From positions 3,802,531-3,866,530 of the forward strand of contig OX030958.1 of the NCBI GenBank assembly GCA_943735955.1: a DNA stretch of 64,000 nt. Direction: 5' to 3'. This DNA comes from Piscicola geometra. Its lineage: Eukaryota; Annelida; Clitellata; Hirudinida; Piscicolidae. Below, piece by piece: positions 49,783 to 63,100 of the stretch. The notes below the pieces were generated by a model, which saw nothing but the letters and a program-made list of their open reading frames with translations, was not told the origin of the DNA and made no database searches. Made by a program: the position numbers and the translations under genes. How positions within the stretch are numbered: position 1 is the first letter of the stretch; each line of letters starts with the position of its first letter.

Positions 49783-52700
49783 GGTGATGATGATGATGGC
49801 AGATATGCAAAGGCAAGTTGCGAAAGGAGAAGTTGGTGGGCAGTGTGGAGTTGTGTGCAGTGAGGAAGGTGGTCGATGTGGCTGAGACGAAAAGTGGGTG
49901 GTGGAGTGGTGTGGGTGGTGGAGTGGTGTGGGTGGTGGAGTGGTGTGGGTGGTGGAGTGGTGTGGGGGGTGGAGTGGTGTGGGTGGTGGAGTGGGTGGTG
50001 GAGTGGTGGGAGTGGTGGAGTGGTGTGGGTGGTGGAGTGGTGTGGGTGGTGGAGTAGTGGAGTGGTTGATGGAGTGGTGTGGTGGTGTGGGTGGTGGAGT
50101 GGTGGAGTGATGTGGGTGGTGGAGTGGTGGAGTGGTGGAGTGGTGTGGGTGGTGGAGTGGTGAGTGGTGGAGTGGTGTGGGTGGTGAGTGGTGGAGTGGT
50201 TGATGGAGTGGTATGGGTGGTAGAGTGGTGTGGGTGGTGGAGTGGTGGAGTGTGTGGAGTGGTGTGGGTGGTGGAGTGGTGTGGGTGGTGGAATGGTGTG
50301 GGTGGTGGAGTGGTGGGAGTGGTGGAGTGGTGGAGTGGTGTGGGTGGTGGAGTGGTGGAGTGGTGTGGGTGGTGGAGTAGTGGAGTGGTGTGAGTGGTGG
50401 AGTGGTGTGGGTGGTGGAGTGGTGTGTGTTGGGGAGTGGTGTGGGTGGTGGAGTGGTGGAGTGTGTGGAGTGGTGTGGAGTGGTGTGGGTGGTGGAGTGG
50501 TGTGGGTGGTGGAATGGTGTGGGTGGTGGAGTGGTGGGAGTGGTGGAGTGGTGTGAGTGGTGGAGTGGTGTGGGTGGTGGAGTGGTGGAGTGGTGTGGGT
50601 GGTGTGGGTGGTGGAGTGGTGTGGGTGGTGGAATGGTGTGGGTGGTGGAGTGGTGGGAGTGGTGGAGTGGTGTGGGTGGTGGAGTGGTGTGGTGGTGGAG
50701 TGGTGTGGGTGGTGGAGTGGTGTGAGTGGTGGAGTGGTGTGGGTGGTGGAGTGGTGTGGGTGGTGGAGTGGTGGAGTGGTGTGGGTGGTGGAGTGGTGTG
50801 GGTGGTGGAGTGGTGTGGGTAGTGGAGTGGTGAGTGGTGGAGTGGTGTGGGTGGTGAGTGGTGGAGTGGTTGATGGAGTGGTATGGGTGGTAGAGTGGTG
50901 TGGGTGGTGGAATGGTGTGGATGGTGGAATGGGGGAGTGTGTGGAGTGGTGGAGTGTGTGGAGTGGTGGAGTGTGTGGAGTGGTGTGGGTGGTGGAGTGG
51001 TGTGGGTGGTGGAATGGTGTGGGTGGTGGAGTGGTGTGGGTGGTGGAATGGTGTGGGTGGTGGAGTAGTGGAGTGGTGTGAGTGGTGGAGTGGTGTGGGT
51101 GGTGGAGTGTTGTGAGTGGTGGAGTGGTGTGGGTGGTGGAGTGGTGGAGTGTGTGGAGTGGTGTGGGTGGTGGAGTGGTGTGGGTGGTGGAATGGTGTGG
51201 GTGGTGGAATGGTGTGGGTGGTGGAGTGGTGTGGGTGGTGGAGTGGTGTGGAGTGGTGTGGGTGGTGGAGTGGTGTGGGTGGTGGAGTGGTGGGAGTGGT
51301 GGAGTGGTGTGGGGGGTGGTTCGGGTGTGTGGAGTGGGTGGGTGTGTGGTTTTAGTGGAGTTGTGTGGAGTGGTGCTGGTGGTGTGAAGTGGCGGTGGAG
51401 TGGTGTGGAGTGGTGTGGAGTGGTGTGGGTGTGTGGAGTGGGTGGCTGTGTGGTTGTAGTGGAGTTGTGTGGAGTGGTGCTGGTGGTGTGGAGTGGCGGT
51501 GGAGTGGTGTGGGTGGTGGTGCTGGTGGTGTGGAGAGGCGGTGGAGTGGTGTGGGTAGTGGTATGGAGTGGTGTGGAGTGGCGGTGGAGTGGTGGATGGA
51601 GTGTGTGGTTATAGACTGGGTGGTGTAGTAATGGGATATGGGCAGTGGTCATCATCATTATCATCATCTTCCTCCTCGAAGACTTCAAGCACCTGCTGGC
51701 ACTGATAGTGGAGGTGAAGGACTCTGACTTTGACTTCATGACCTTCAACGTTGAAGACAACTCTCTCTCAAAGGTGCTCGCTTTACAGTGCACTCGTTAC
51801 ATTTAAATTATTATTTTTCTAAATTAATTTAATTGAATATTTCTTTCATTAATTTTAATTATTTTTTATATATAATTTAGTTCAATTTAATATTTTTTGA
51901 ATTATTTAGTTCAATTCAATATTTTAAGAATTAATTTAGTTCAATTTTATTTCTTTACTCAAAACAATGTATTCAAATTGACAAACTCTAAATGATTCAT
52001 CGTCTCTCACAGCTGGAGTTCCTGTCGATGCTGCTGCACCACACCTGCATCAGCACCAACACATCCGATCAGGTAGCCATCTCTCTCGTTCGCTCATTCA
52101 TTCGACCATCGAGACCTTTCTTACCCTCTATTCATAGCATTCAATGTGTATATATTATTGACATTCATGCCACATCAGCAACGTTTGTTGGTGTATTGTG
52201 TCCCAGTGATAATCACATTTTATAAACTGGTGTAGGGCATTTTGATAGAGACTTTATTGTACACCACCGCACCACACACCACCACACCACCGCACACCAC
52301 CGCACCACACCACCGCACCACACACCACCACACCACACACCACCGCACCACACACCACCACACTACACACCACCTCACCACACACCACCACACCACACCA
52401 CACACCACCGCACCACACCACCGCACCACACACCACCGCACCACACCACCGCATTACACCACCGCTTCACACACCACCACACCACACACCACTACACCAC
52501 ACACCACCTCACCACACACCACCGCACCACACCACACACCACCACACCACACACCACCACACCACCTCACCGCACACCACCGCACCACACCACACACTAC
52601 CGCACCACACACCACCGCACCACACACCACCGCACCACACACCACCGCACCACACACCACCGCACCACACACCACCGCACCACACACCACCGCACCACAC

Positions 52701-54171
52701 ACCATCTCACCACACACTACCACACACCACACACCACCGCACCACACACCACACACCACCACACCACACACCACCGCACCACCACACCACACACCACCAC
52801 ACCACCACACCACACACCACCGCACCAGACACCACCACACCACCGCACCACACACCACCGCACCACACACCACCACACACCACCACACACCACCGCACCA
52901 CACACCACCTCACCACACACTACCGCACCACACCATACACCACACACCACCGCACTACACACCACCGCTCCACACACCACCGCACCACACACCACCGCAC
53001 CACACACCACCGCACCACACACCACCGCACCACACACCATCACACCACACACCACCGCACCACACACCACCGCACTACACACCACCACACCACACCACAC
53101 ACCACCTCACACCACCATACCACACACCACCGCACCACACACCACCACACCACTGCACCACACACCACACACTACTGCATAGAGCTGTCTCTTGGATGCG
53201 TGCAGTGCTGAGGACTTGAACATCGACAGTGACGGCCACAACTCCCTGAGAAAAACGTCAGTGGCAGCTACCAAGATGATGATGCTTTATGCTGTTTTGC
53301 AATCAAATGTTGTCTTATAATTAAGTTTTTTCTCTCATTTAAATTCATTTCTTCCACTCTCCAACCATACTCCTCCTACCCATTCCACCACCACCATTTC
53401 TCGCACCCGCAATGTGCAGTCTACGCAGGCTGACGAGAAATCTCTCGCTCACGAAGTCATCTTCATCGAAGAAGACCGACGATTCCGCGGTGGTGCTTCG
53501 TTGCGGCAGCAGTAGGAGTTGGACGAGCGACGAATCGTTCAGAAGCAGCGTTGACTGGAGTTCGTCCGTGCGTAGTTGTAACAGTGATAAGGTGGTTCTT
53601 GTGTATTTGTTGAGTTGTGTTGATGTTGTTGGGTTGTGTTGATGTTGTTGGGTTGTGTTGTTTTTGTTATATCCATTTTTATTTTTGTACGTGTTTATAT
53701 AAATAAAATAACTTAATTCGTCTGGAAATTGTAGATTATTACGATAAACAAATTGTTTACTCATGAAATAATTGAATAAGACACCAATATTACATCAACA
53801 CTGATCATCGTATTTATTAAAACATGGTCTGTAAGTGCTTTTTTAAACCCCTCAATTGATCGCTCATCTCGACCCCATTCCCCTATCCACAATTCATCTT
53901 TCAACGATGGTCACCTATCAATCCTCGTCTCCACCCGCTGCCAGGAGAACTACAGCACCATGGCCAGTCCGATGGACCAGACGCTGATGGGTGATGGAGG
54001 CAGTAGAGCCAAGACTCTCACTGTGAGTTTGAGGGGGGGTGAGGAGTATGATGATGATGATGAGGAGGAGGGGGAGGTTAGGGTTAGGGGGTGATGGTTT
54101 TGATGATGATAGTGATGATTATGATTGTAATAATGTGACATTTTTCACACGATAATTACACACGTATTATC

Positions 54172-54232
<61 letters not shown>

Positions 54233-54483
54233 ATTTAACATTTTCTGGTCACGTTTGCAATTTTTAAACGACCATTCACTTTTCAACAACAACCACTCCT
54301 TTCTTTCCACCACAACCACCCTCCCCCCTTCCTTCCCACCACAACCACAACCCCCTGCCTTTTCCACTACAGCACAGCATGAACGACCTGAACTCCCTCT
54401 TTCCTTCTTCTTCCCCCACAAAAACCTCCCCTTACCGCCATGCCATCTCCTCCCTCCGTAGACCGCGTACCCTTATCTCTTAA
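42898..54483 (+). CDS. ECT2: ECT2 Rho guanine-nucleotide exchange factor (Pebble orthologue)
   Basis: ECT2 activates RhoA at the equatorial cortex during cytokinesis. Exons: 42898-42910, 43037-43110, 43289-43453, 43625-43714, 43921-44019, 44487-44582, 44922-45021, 45350-45465, 45666-45998, 46914-47096, 47260-47370, 47931-48027, 48266-48347, 48615-48693, 49430-49546, 49803-49893, 51682-51773, 52013-52072, 53213-53256, 53420-53591, 53945-54022, 54373-54483; all phases close; 800 residues (human about 880-914). Order: BRCT0 ([20 protein letters not shown]); BRCT1/2 ([61 protein letters not shown]); a short acidic/Gly-rich linker with a GGA-encoded Gly run; DH domain ([58 protein letters not shown]); PH domain ([33 protein letters not shown]); basic Ser-rich tail. 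The linker lacks the long NLS region of vertebrate ECT2. Exon 6's donor (44579 or 44582) is ambiguous. Confidence 0.95.
44583..44788 (+). repeat. (GGTT)n with GGAT variants at the ECT2 exon 6 donor
   Basis: About 200 bp of TTGG tetramers begin immediately at the 5' splice site, so donor choice (GTTGTG or GTGGTT) falls within the repeat edge. Confidence 0.95.
45999..46675 (+). repeat. 19-bp minisatellite (ggtggatggagtggtggga)n filling most of ECT2 intron 9
   Basis: About 34 copies start roughly 10 bp after the exon 9 donor. Unit length 19 shifts frame each copy, which opens all three plus frames and explains three overlapping Trp/Gly-rich ORFs of 236-345 codons. Confidence 0.96.
47380..47868 (+). 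repeat. (ATTCATCC/ATCC)n repeats in ECT2 intron 11
   Basis: CATTCATCCATC units with variants (ATTCATT, ATTCACT) run from the exon 11 donor region to about 47868. Encoded His/Ile/Ser ORFs are artefacts. Confidence 0.95.
48911..49410 (+). repeat. 20-bp minisatellite (cacccaccctcccaccatac)n in ECT2 intron 14
   Basis: About 24 copies, with C/T exchange at one position distinguishing two interspersed variants; ends about 20 bp before the exon 15 acceptor. Confidence 0.96.
49555..49710 (+). repeat. (GT)n in ECT2 intron 15
   Basis: GT repeat starting 8 bp after the exon 15 donor, followed by (GAT)n at 49725-49797 up to the next acceptor. Confidence 0.94.
49894..51610 (+). repeat. 1.7-kb (GTGGTGTGGGTGGTGGA)n satellite forming ECT2 intron 16
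   Basis: Degenerate 17-bp GTGGTGTGGGTGGTGGA copies begin at the exon 16 donor itself (GTGGGTGG). C is almost absent on the plus strand. A more diverged part with GGCGGTGGAGTGGTGTGG follows from 51360. The 756-codon minus-strand ORF over it is a repeat artefact. Confidence 0.96.
52256..53178 (+). repeat. 0.9-kb (CACACCACCGCAC)n satellite in ECT2 intron 18
   Basis: Tandem CACCACCGCACCACA copies with A/C variants at one position. Not coding despite a 325-codon open frame. Confidence 0.96.
54174..54232 (+). repeat. (TTA)n in ECT2 intron 21
   Basis: About 18 pure ATT/TTA triplets. Confidence 0.95.
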
Positions 54484-54487
54484 CTGT

Positions 54488-55040
<553 letters not shown>

Positions 55041-55045
55041 CTAAT

Positions 55046-55051
55046 AATAAA
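55046..55051 (+). terminator. ECT2: Candidate ECT2 polyadenylation signal
   Basis: AATAAA (within AATAATAAAATA) is the first such hexamer after the ECT2 stop, just past the ACT repeat. Confidence 0.4.
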
Positions 55052-55440
55052 ATATTTTTATTTTGGTTATTATTAGAAAACATTGTTTAATAGTTGTACA
55101 GCACAAATCTAAAGTGTGTAACTTTATTTTTATTAAATCTTGTTTTTAAACGTTGACTTTTTCATCTGAATGAGGTTCAGAATGCTTAAATATATCGATG
55201 AATATTTACATCATGTGGGCTTTATTTATGAAATCATTGAATCTACCGAGTGTTCTCTTCTCCAACAACAACAACTACTATGCGACAACCACAACACCTT
55301 CAACCACAACTTAGCAACAACAACCACAAAAACTATTTGTAACAACTACACTTCTACCACACAGCTTCACTCATAAATATGATATTTTTTAAACATGTGT
55401 GTTCAGTAAGAAGTCTTCATCACAATTTTTATCATAATCC

Positions 55441-55590
55441 TAAACATCATCATCATCGTTGTCATCATTATCAACGTCGTCATCATCATCGTTGTCATCA
55501 TCATCGTCGTCATCATCATCGTCGTCATCATCATCGTCGTCATCATCATCGTCGTCATCATCATCGTCGTCATCATCATCGTCGTCCTCA
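55441..55590. repeat. (CATCATCATCGTCGT)n triplet repeat
   Basis: Alternating CATCATCAT and CGTCGT triplets, about 150 bp, in the intergenic region after ECT2. Confidence 0.92.
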
Positions 55591-56086
55591 TCAATAATTC
55601 CCAATTGAGCTTTTGTATCCCTTATACAGACTTTCATTTTTAATTCTTTGTTTTCAATCAGCAGGTATCGCCTTATTTTGCTAATTTGTAAATTATTATT
55701 GGAAGATTAAAATTATTCTGAGAACTTTTTGTTTGCAAATGTTGACAAGATTTATTTCTAAAAAGCTTTTTATAATGTAATACCAAATTAAACAGCTGAA
55801 ATAGTAGCAAACATTTCACTATTTTGAATACATATTTTTATTTAGTTTTTTGACGTATTTAAAAAAATTATTTTTTCACTTCTTATTCATTTCCAGTTTT
55901 TCCACTCGCCACAATCCATTGCAGACATCATATTTATTCAAAAATGGTCTTTTAGTACTTTTCGTAAATCACTCAACTAGCGTCCATTCTACAATTGACT
56001 CTTAAATAAACTACAATGTCCTTACAAGAATTAACAAAAATAAAATATAAACACCCCAAGTCCGGTCTAGAAACTCCGTTAAAAAC

Positions 56087-56290
56087 ATTTTAAACAACGT
56101 TCCATTGAAGCGGTATAATCCTTCTTAACGACAGCCCGACAAGGAAGGTGACGATGTCGTTAATGCAAGAAAAACAGACGAGAGTATTTATTGAACTTCT
56201 TGTATGAGTAGAAGTAGCCAAGGTTGTGCTGAAGTTTCCAAATGCACAAAATAACAATCCAAAGTGACCACAGAGTACAGCTAAAAGCAA
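56087..56290 (-). pseudogene. Possible GPCR TM1-TM2 fragment
   Basis: A 67-codon open stretch encodes two hydrophobic segments, the first ending GLLFCAFGN and the second LVCFSCINDIVTFLVGL, separated by a short polar loop. Spacing and the GN and ND positions recall helices 1 and 2 of rhodopsin-like receptors (GN and D/LA.D motifs). No ATG start, splice signals or neighbouring helices were found, so it may be a decayed exon or chance. Confidence 0.22.
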
Positions 56291-56556
56291 TTAATACTTA
56301 TTAATTAATTAATGACAATTGAAAGTTCCATCTTGGTATACAAGGATGATGCCAAAAACTGTGGTCTGACTGCGTGCTGACCTGTTGACGATTTGAAGAC
56401 TTGACGTGGCTTAGTAATTGGAAGCACTGGAGCTGTGCCATGACTTGCGTCGAGGCAGTGTCACAGTGTCGTCATGTGCAATAACGACGTCTTTAGTGAA
56501 AACGTCAATAAATATCCAGCAAAGAAATCATTGAAAATATTATTTGGTGGAAGGTT

Positions 56557-57245
56557 TCAGTACTCATTAGTGATGACGCACACAGTCGAGAGTCCAATAC
56601 TGCACCTCGTTTGAGCCTGCCCACAAAAGTCCAAGAAAGCAATTTGCTTGATTGTCTCTTCCGATGCTGATCTTTCATTAGCTTCTCGGTGCTTTGACTG
56701 ATGAGCTGATCGGAGGAATGACTTTGCAGCTTTTGATTGAATGGATGCGTCATTATCCATCACTGAAGACGCAACCACATCCGTCTTATTGACTGAATCT
56801 CCGTCTTTCACATTATTCCTTCCTTTCTTATATTCCCCATCTTCAACCCCCTCACCCATGCCTGCACTAGCAATCGTGGTGTTCTCAGTGCTTAAACACT
56901 CCTTCGAGATTGATAGGCGTTTGAGCGACTGTGACGCCTCTGCACTCCTATCTTCCAACCTTTCTTCATCGGATCTCTCCACGCCATTAGTCGCCTCTGA
57001 GTGCATTCTACCTCCACCGCGCTTGAAACTAATATTACGCCTTGCAGTTCTTTTGTTGTTTCTTCTGCTCACGTAAGCTCTTCGCGCCGTCTTTTGGAAG
57101 CGTAAAGGCCTTAAAAACTTGCTTGAACACTTAGAAAATGTCTTTCCATTATTACTTGTTTCCATCAATCCACTCTTGCTGCCTCCTTGTTTCCCCGCCA
57201 CAGCCTCTGTGTTCTTGCCACTGCCACACTGCTTGATGCGGGACT
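56557..57245 (-). CDS. Unidentified basic, Ser/Arg-rich coding exon
   Basis: After a CACTGCAG acceptor (exon would start at 57245, phase 1) a frame of about 229 codons stays open to a stop at 56557-56559. The sequence is not repetitive, unlike most ORFs here. It starts Lys/Gly-rich, has an Arg/Lys-rich segment (FLRPLRFQKTARRAYVSRRN, KRTARRNISFKRGG), a charged Ser/Glu/Asp middle, and ends with IKQIAFLDFCGQAQTRCSIG. No family was recognised. It could be a cytoplasmic loop or tail of a membrane protein or an intrinsically disordered nuclear protein. Upstream exons were not found. A donor such as AAACGAG|GTGCAG near 56608 could also end the exon early. Confidence 0.4.
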
Positions 57246-58084
57246 CTGCAGTGGTGTTGTGGTGTTGAACTATGGATTAATGTAAAATAAATTAATATAA
57301 ATAATATAAATTAATAATAATATAATTTAAATTATCTAAATTATTTTAACTCGAAGATTTAAACATGTTTTTGTATTAATTAGTATTTAATCAGCATGTG
57401 ATTTAATCATCCATTCAATCTTACATCTACTTTCCTCTATTTATCCACCTCCTCACTTTCCTTCCATACGTATCAGTTTCTCCTCAGCACCCCATCAGAG
57501 CGCACAATGGAAAACAAATATGAAAAGTTTCTGTGACTACACGCCCTAAATGCCCACCACATTGCATTCATGACTACGTCTCGATATTATGATATTATAT
57601 ATTTAAATATAATATATTAATAAAATAAAATCCTTTAAATTTTTGTTAAAAATTATTACTTGAATTTATTTAATATACTTTTTATATTTTAGTTCATTAA
57701 ATTAAAAATATCCGATTGCATTTCGAATGGATTTTGATTTCCCTTCAAATCAGCAAGAATACCGTCGGCAACTGCATGTAATTAATTAGCAAGTTGGAGA
57801 GAAAGCGGGTAATGGCGCTGATTTATTGGAGGAATTAATCGTATGCTGGTGTTCTCCTCAAGCAAGACTAAACAAACTTGAACGGAAGTAACCGCGTGTG
57901 TTCCGGTGATCCATCGATGAAGAATTGCTTCATTTATTTTCATTATTTTGCTTCAATTCCTTCTTTTTATTAACAGTAGTTTCTAGCATTGTGTTCTATT
58001 TTTCACAAGAGTAAACTGCTTTTTCTACATCTTTCCATTGATTTTTTAATCGAATAACTCAATCTATTTCCAATCAATTCATCA
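57246..58084. other. AT-rich intergenic DNA, nothing recognised
   Basis: No repeat, RNA gene or exon with convincing codon content is visible. Confidence 0.5.
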
Positions 58085-58350
58085 TCGATCCTCCATTCAT
58101 CATCCTTCGTCCATTCATCATCATTCCTCCATTCATCATCATTCCTCCATTCATCATCATTCCTCCATTCATCATCATTCGTCCATTCATCATCATTCCT
58201 CCATTCATCATCATTCCTCCATTCATCATCATTCCTCCATTCATCATCATTCCTCCATTCATCATCATTCCTCCATTCATCATCATTCCTCCATTCATCA
58301 TCATTCCTCCATTCATCATCATTCCTCCATTCATCATCATTCCTCCATTT
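58085..58350. repeat. 18-bp minisatellite (cattcctccattcatcat)n
   Basis: About 14 copies of the unit, with a few CATTCGTCC variants; a frame-preserving length, giving a Met/Asn/Gly repeat ORF on the minus strand that is an artefact. Confidence 0.95.
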
Positions 58351-58779
58351 TCATTCCTCCATTAATCTCGGTGGTTTCCTGTTGGGTTGTTGTGACGTGG
58401 CGTGCATCTTGGTGCTGTCTTGTTTGGAGAGAGCTCAGGCATCGAAACTCTATACTCCATCCCACATCGAACAGCCTTCTGTTTCGAATTTGTCTTCTTC
58501 GAATTTGGAATCATCTCTTGCATGAGATCCCCTTCGTCTCTGGTTTCTTTTTGATCCGCATTATAGGGAGGAGATGATGAATTTAAAAGATATTTTGTCT
58601 CTTTTTCAATTACTTATTGTTCAAAGAAAATATTTCGTGCCGCATGTCTCTTATGTATTTTTCTCCTTCGTGACGGCAAAAGTCGCCACGAAGCCTAAAG
58701 AATGCTTCAAAATGGCCTCCAAACAGGCTGTCCTCATAATCAAAACTAAAATACCATCATGAGCACTAATCTGTGATGA

Positions 58780-59045
58780 TAATCATCATCATCCTCATCA
58801 TCATCATCATCTTCATCATCCTCATCCCCATCATCACCATCATCATCATCATCATCATCGTCGGAAAGGCACTGGATGTGATGCAGTGGAGTAATGGCGA
58901 AATAAACTTGTATAGAGCGCCTCTTAGCACCTTGTGACGCCTTCCATGATTGTATTAAGCGGTGATCTGCACACGTTTTGTATCATTATTTATAGACATT
59001 TTATTCGAAGGCACCTATACATACGCATACACATACACATACACT

Positions 59046-59081
<36 letters not shown>

Positions 59082-59109
59082 TGCACATACACATACACCT
59101 ACACATACG

Positions 59110-59141
<32 letters not shown>

Positions 59142-59146
59142 TGTAC

Positions 59147-59189
<43 letters not shown>

Positions 59190-59391
59190 TACACTTACAC
59201 ATACACATACACATACACATACACATATTATAAATGGGCATGTTTCTCACCCTCATATCAGTGCGCGTAATAAAATAAAGTTTACAGTGTATTAAAATGA
59301 TTGTGTGTTTATGAAAGAATAATTTGTAGCACGGCAATTATCATTTCACAAATACACACAAACACAACGACACATACACTGTCACGCACGC

Positions 59392-59448
<57 letters not shown>

Positions 59449-59670
59449 CACACACACACCTACATCTTCACACAAACACACACACACACAAACACACACA
59501 CACATACATACACACACGCACAGACACACGCACAGACACACGCACACACACACATACAAACACACATACACAAACACACATACACACAGGCGCACACACA
59601 CCCAAACTCAAACACACGAACACATACAAACACACAAACACACACATTTTGATATACACAGCCACACATT
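58780..59670. repeat. Cluster of (CAT)n, (CATACA)n and (CA)n microsatellites
   Basis: (ATC)n at 58785-58862, (ACATAC)n hexamers at 59018-59225, and (CA)n with many TA, GA and AA variants at 59350-59650. Confidence 0.93.
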
Positions 59671-62600
59671 TGTGTACAAATGTGAGACGTGTACGTAAAA
59701 TACGGGCACCCTTACAACGAATGCTACGAAATTGTGTGCTTTGTGGTCATGCTGAAGCGGCAGACAAAGAAGATGGAGGTGATGATGATAATGATTGCCT
59801 AATATTAGTGATGATGATAATGATTGTCTAATATGAGTGATGATGATAATGATTGTCTAGTGATGATGAAAGGGAAGATAATGAAGCGAAGATGATGATG
59901 ATGATGGAAAGAAGGAATGGATGAGTTGAGAGAGTTACATTTGAAACGTTGCAGACGATTTTCCTAGAAAAAACGCATCTCATGTTCGTGCGTTTGGTCG
60001 GAGAGAAGAATAATTCTTTTCTTTTAAACTATTTTTTTCACAAAATTGTAAATTTTATTTTCGTTTGCTACGAAAAAGTTTAGTGGAGTGAGATAAAAAG
60101 GTTATTTTATGGAGATAAAGCAGGCGAATACCAAGATAAAAGTTGTTACATGCGAAGAGAAGAAGAAGAATGCTGGTTGTAAATAATTGCAATGAAATGT
60201 GAGTTAGTAAATAAGCAGTATTTATTCCACTCAGAATGAGGCATAAATCACACATTTCTCTGAGCCATTCGTCCTTATCGTCTTGTGAGCGGGCATATAC
60301 TCTTAAGGGAATGTATGTACGTCTGCAAGGAGAGCTACATCGAGAGAATTATGCCAAAATTGTGATGCTTTACACACATCACTTTTTAAGGTTAAGTTAT
60401 CTTCTTCGCAGAATGATCGTTATTCGTTTTTTGTGCCTCTGAAGATGCCTTATTGGAAAGTTATGAAAGTATTAACATCTTGATGGCTATGATGGGGGGT
60501 TTAGTCAAAACACACAAACTCACAAGCGCACATAAACTCACACAAACGCTCACACGTACACAGAGACACACACACACATACAAACACACAAGTGCACACA
60601 AGAGACTCGTACGCGACACACGAGCAATCAGATTTGCCGCCGAGATGGAAGAGATAAAAGCACGCGTACATTCTTCAACACGCACACAGACAACAAGACA
60701 TACACATACATGTTCCTACACCTAAGAACACACAAACAAGAAAACACATAAGAACACACAAACAAGGAAACACATAAGAACACACAAACAAGAAAACACA
60801 TAAGAACACACAAGTAAGAACAAATACAAGACTACATATAAACACACACAACGCTACACACACACGCGCACACCCAATAAGAACACTCAAAATTTTATAG
60901 TCATTTATATTGCGCTGACTTTATAGACGAACAAATTTTGCAAGTTCTAATAAATGCGAAAGTACTAAAATCTTGATCACTTCCACACACACAGCGTTGA
61001 GTTTCTAAGCAATGGCCTCACTACAGCCCTTTAACACTGCACTCTCGAACGTTACAAACTCCAGCTGGTGGAGAAGTGATGGAAGCAAACTGATTGAAAC
61101 AGCAATTTGTTTGAAATATACCTCATTTGAAACTGTAGATTGATCCATCATTTTTGGTCAGTATCCATCATAGTTCCTAGTTAAGAGTCCTTTTCAGTAA
61201 ACCTATCCATTAAAGACCACACGCCATTTTCCTCTTCTTCCTCTTCCTCTTCTCGGACATCATCGTGCCTTGCTAACTACACATTCATCATCTTCACCTC
61301 GTTCTCTTTACTTTAAAAGGAGCATAGGTCACCATCCGTTATCAACAAACTCCTAAACACTATCCATCTCCACGCAAGCTACACCACCTCTACACACTGT
61401 ATCTCCTTCCCAAGCCATCCTCAACATACTGTAAAACATTTTTTCTTTTTTTCCCTTTTTTTTGCACTTCCACATCACTGCTAACTCTTCCACGACAAGG
61501 CCGATGCAAACATCTACACAAAAGATTTTCAAAAAGTCTTCGAGTTACTGAAGCCAGCAGTTTATTTTCATAACCGTCTTGCCGCTGAGTAAATGGTGCA
61601 CGTGTAGGAAGCTCTGAAAACAAACATGGACGCTAAATCAACGAAGCGCTGCCTGACCCGGCCCCTTGAACTCGCTTCATTTCGATATAACCAGCGGGGA
61701 AAGACTGCAGACTGCAGCAAGATACGGAGAAAAAATCGGAATTTTTGTCTTTTTTATGAGCGTGTAGATGATTGTAGAAGTGAGGGAGGTTGTCTGGTAA
61801 TCGCGCCTGGAGACGCTTTAATTATCACATTGAGTCTCAAGATATAAGGCGGGCCTGAGGCAGTTACGGAGATGGTGGCGCTTCTAGAGTTACGCCAGAC
61901 TTATAATTTACTTAGTTTCTCCGAAAATTTTACAGACATTTATTTAGTTTTTTGAAAATTAAAAGATTCGGAGTTTGGAATGGAAACGAAGGAAGTGGAA
62001 GGAATGCGAATGGCGAGGCGAGAAGACGGAAGCTGAGAAATTTTGCAACATTAAATCAAAAAAACAATACATTTTGAATCTGGAAAAAAAGTTGAAACTG
62101 GAAAAGAAAGAAAGTAAACAAGGTGCATAAACACACACAAACAGATGAGAACAGGAGTTAGAGATGCAACTACACAGACAAACTGACATATTCTAAAAAA
62201 AACAAATGCGCATATATTCAAACAAACATACACGCCTACACACACAAAGGCAAACACACCCACACACACATAAACAAACACACAAAGACAAACACACACA
62301 GACAAACAAGCACACAAACTGATGCTCATCCATGCACGTTTGCATGCTCCATTGTTCGAGGCGGTACCGTAAACGTATTTGACCGATGCATTCAATCTTC
62401 TTTCTTATTATTTCAGTTCATTTTTAGCATTTTATTACTTTAAATTTTAATAAAAATATTTTCTATATTTTTTCCGTTTTCGTTATCTAGAGAGTCCACC
62501 ATCACAATTCCATGCATCTTCTAGCATCTTCCGTTGGAATTCTTCGTTTTGATGATCTCCCAAAAAGTGTATCTCTCGCATTCAATTTTCTTTTCCATCC

Positions 62601-62690
62601 CTCTCCCACTACTTATTTTTCACTCAACCATCTTTCCACCACCGAAAACCTCTACAGCACTACCACACTTTAAGAATACTACCATCATAC
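59671..62690. other. Intergenic region with simple repeats, no gene recognised
   Basis: (GAT)n patches at 59775-59910; CA-rich stretches at 60510-60600 and 62135-62320; a 26-bp ACACATAAGAACACACAAACAAGAAA repeat at 60723-60830. The remaining sequence is unique and AT-rich. ORFs of 60-114 codons here are Cys/Val-rich repeat shadows or lack known motifs. Confidence 0.55.
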
Positions 62691-62699
62691 CACCACACT

Positions 62700-63100
62700 A
62701 CAACAGTACCACCTACAACACCTACAGCATACCACCGTACAACAGCGCCACACAACAGCCACACAACCACCACACAAACAACACACAACCACCACACAAA
62801 CAACACACAACCACCACCACACAACCACCACCACACAACCACCACCACACAGCCACCACCACACAACTACCACCACACAACCATCACCACTACACAATCA
62901 CCACCACACAACCACCACACAACCACACACAACTACCACCACACAACCACCACACAACCACACACAACTACCACCACACAACCACCACCACACAACCATC
63001 ACCACCACACAAACACCACCACCACACAACCACACACAACTACCAAAACACACAACCACCACACAAACAACCACAACCACCACACAACGACCACAGAAGC
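62700..63100. repeat. (ACCACCACACAACC)n repeat
   Basis: About 400 bp of CCACCACACAA units with variants; the His/Thr-rich ORF over it is an artefact. Confidence 0.93.

Noticed and set aside
49523..51793. 756-codon Thr/Pro/His-rich open frame on the minus strand
   Set aside because: It lies over the intron 16 satellite, a (GT)n tract and ECT2 exons on the opposite strand; the composition is purely that of the repeat.
52242..53219. 325-codon His/Thr/Pro ORF
   Set aside because: Pure CACACCACC satellite in an ECT2 intron; no non-repeat domain.
58574..58762. 62-codon plus-strand ORF with a short basic tail
   Set aside because: No splice signals, no conserved motif, isolated in intergenic DNA.
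61626..61847. 73-codon ORF near the right end
   Set aside because: Length expected by chance; no recognisable motif or splice context.
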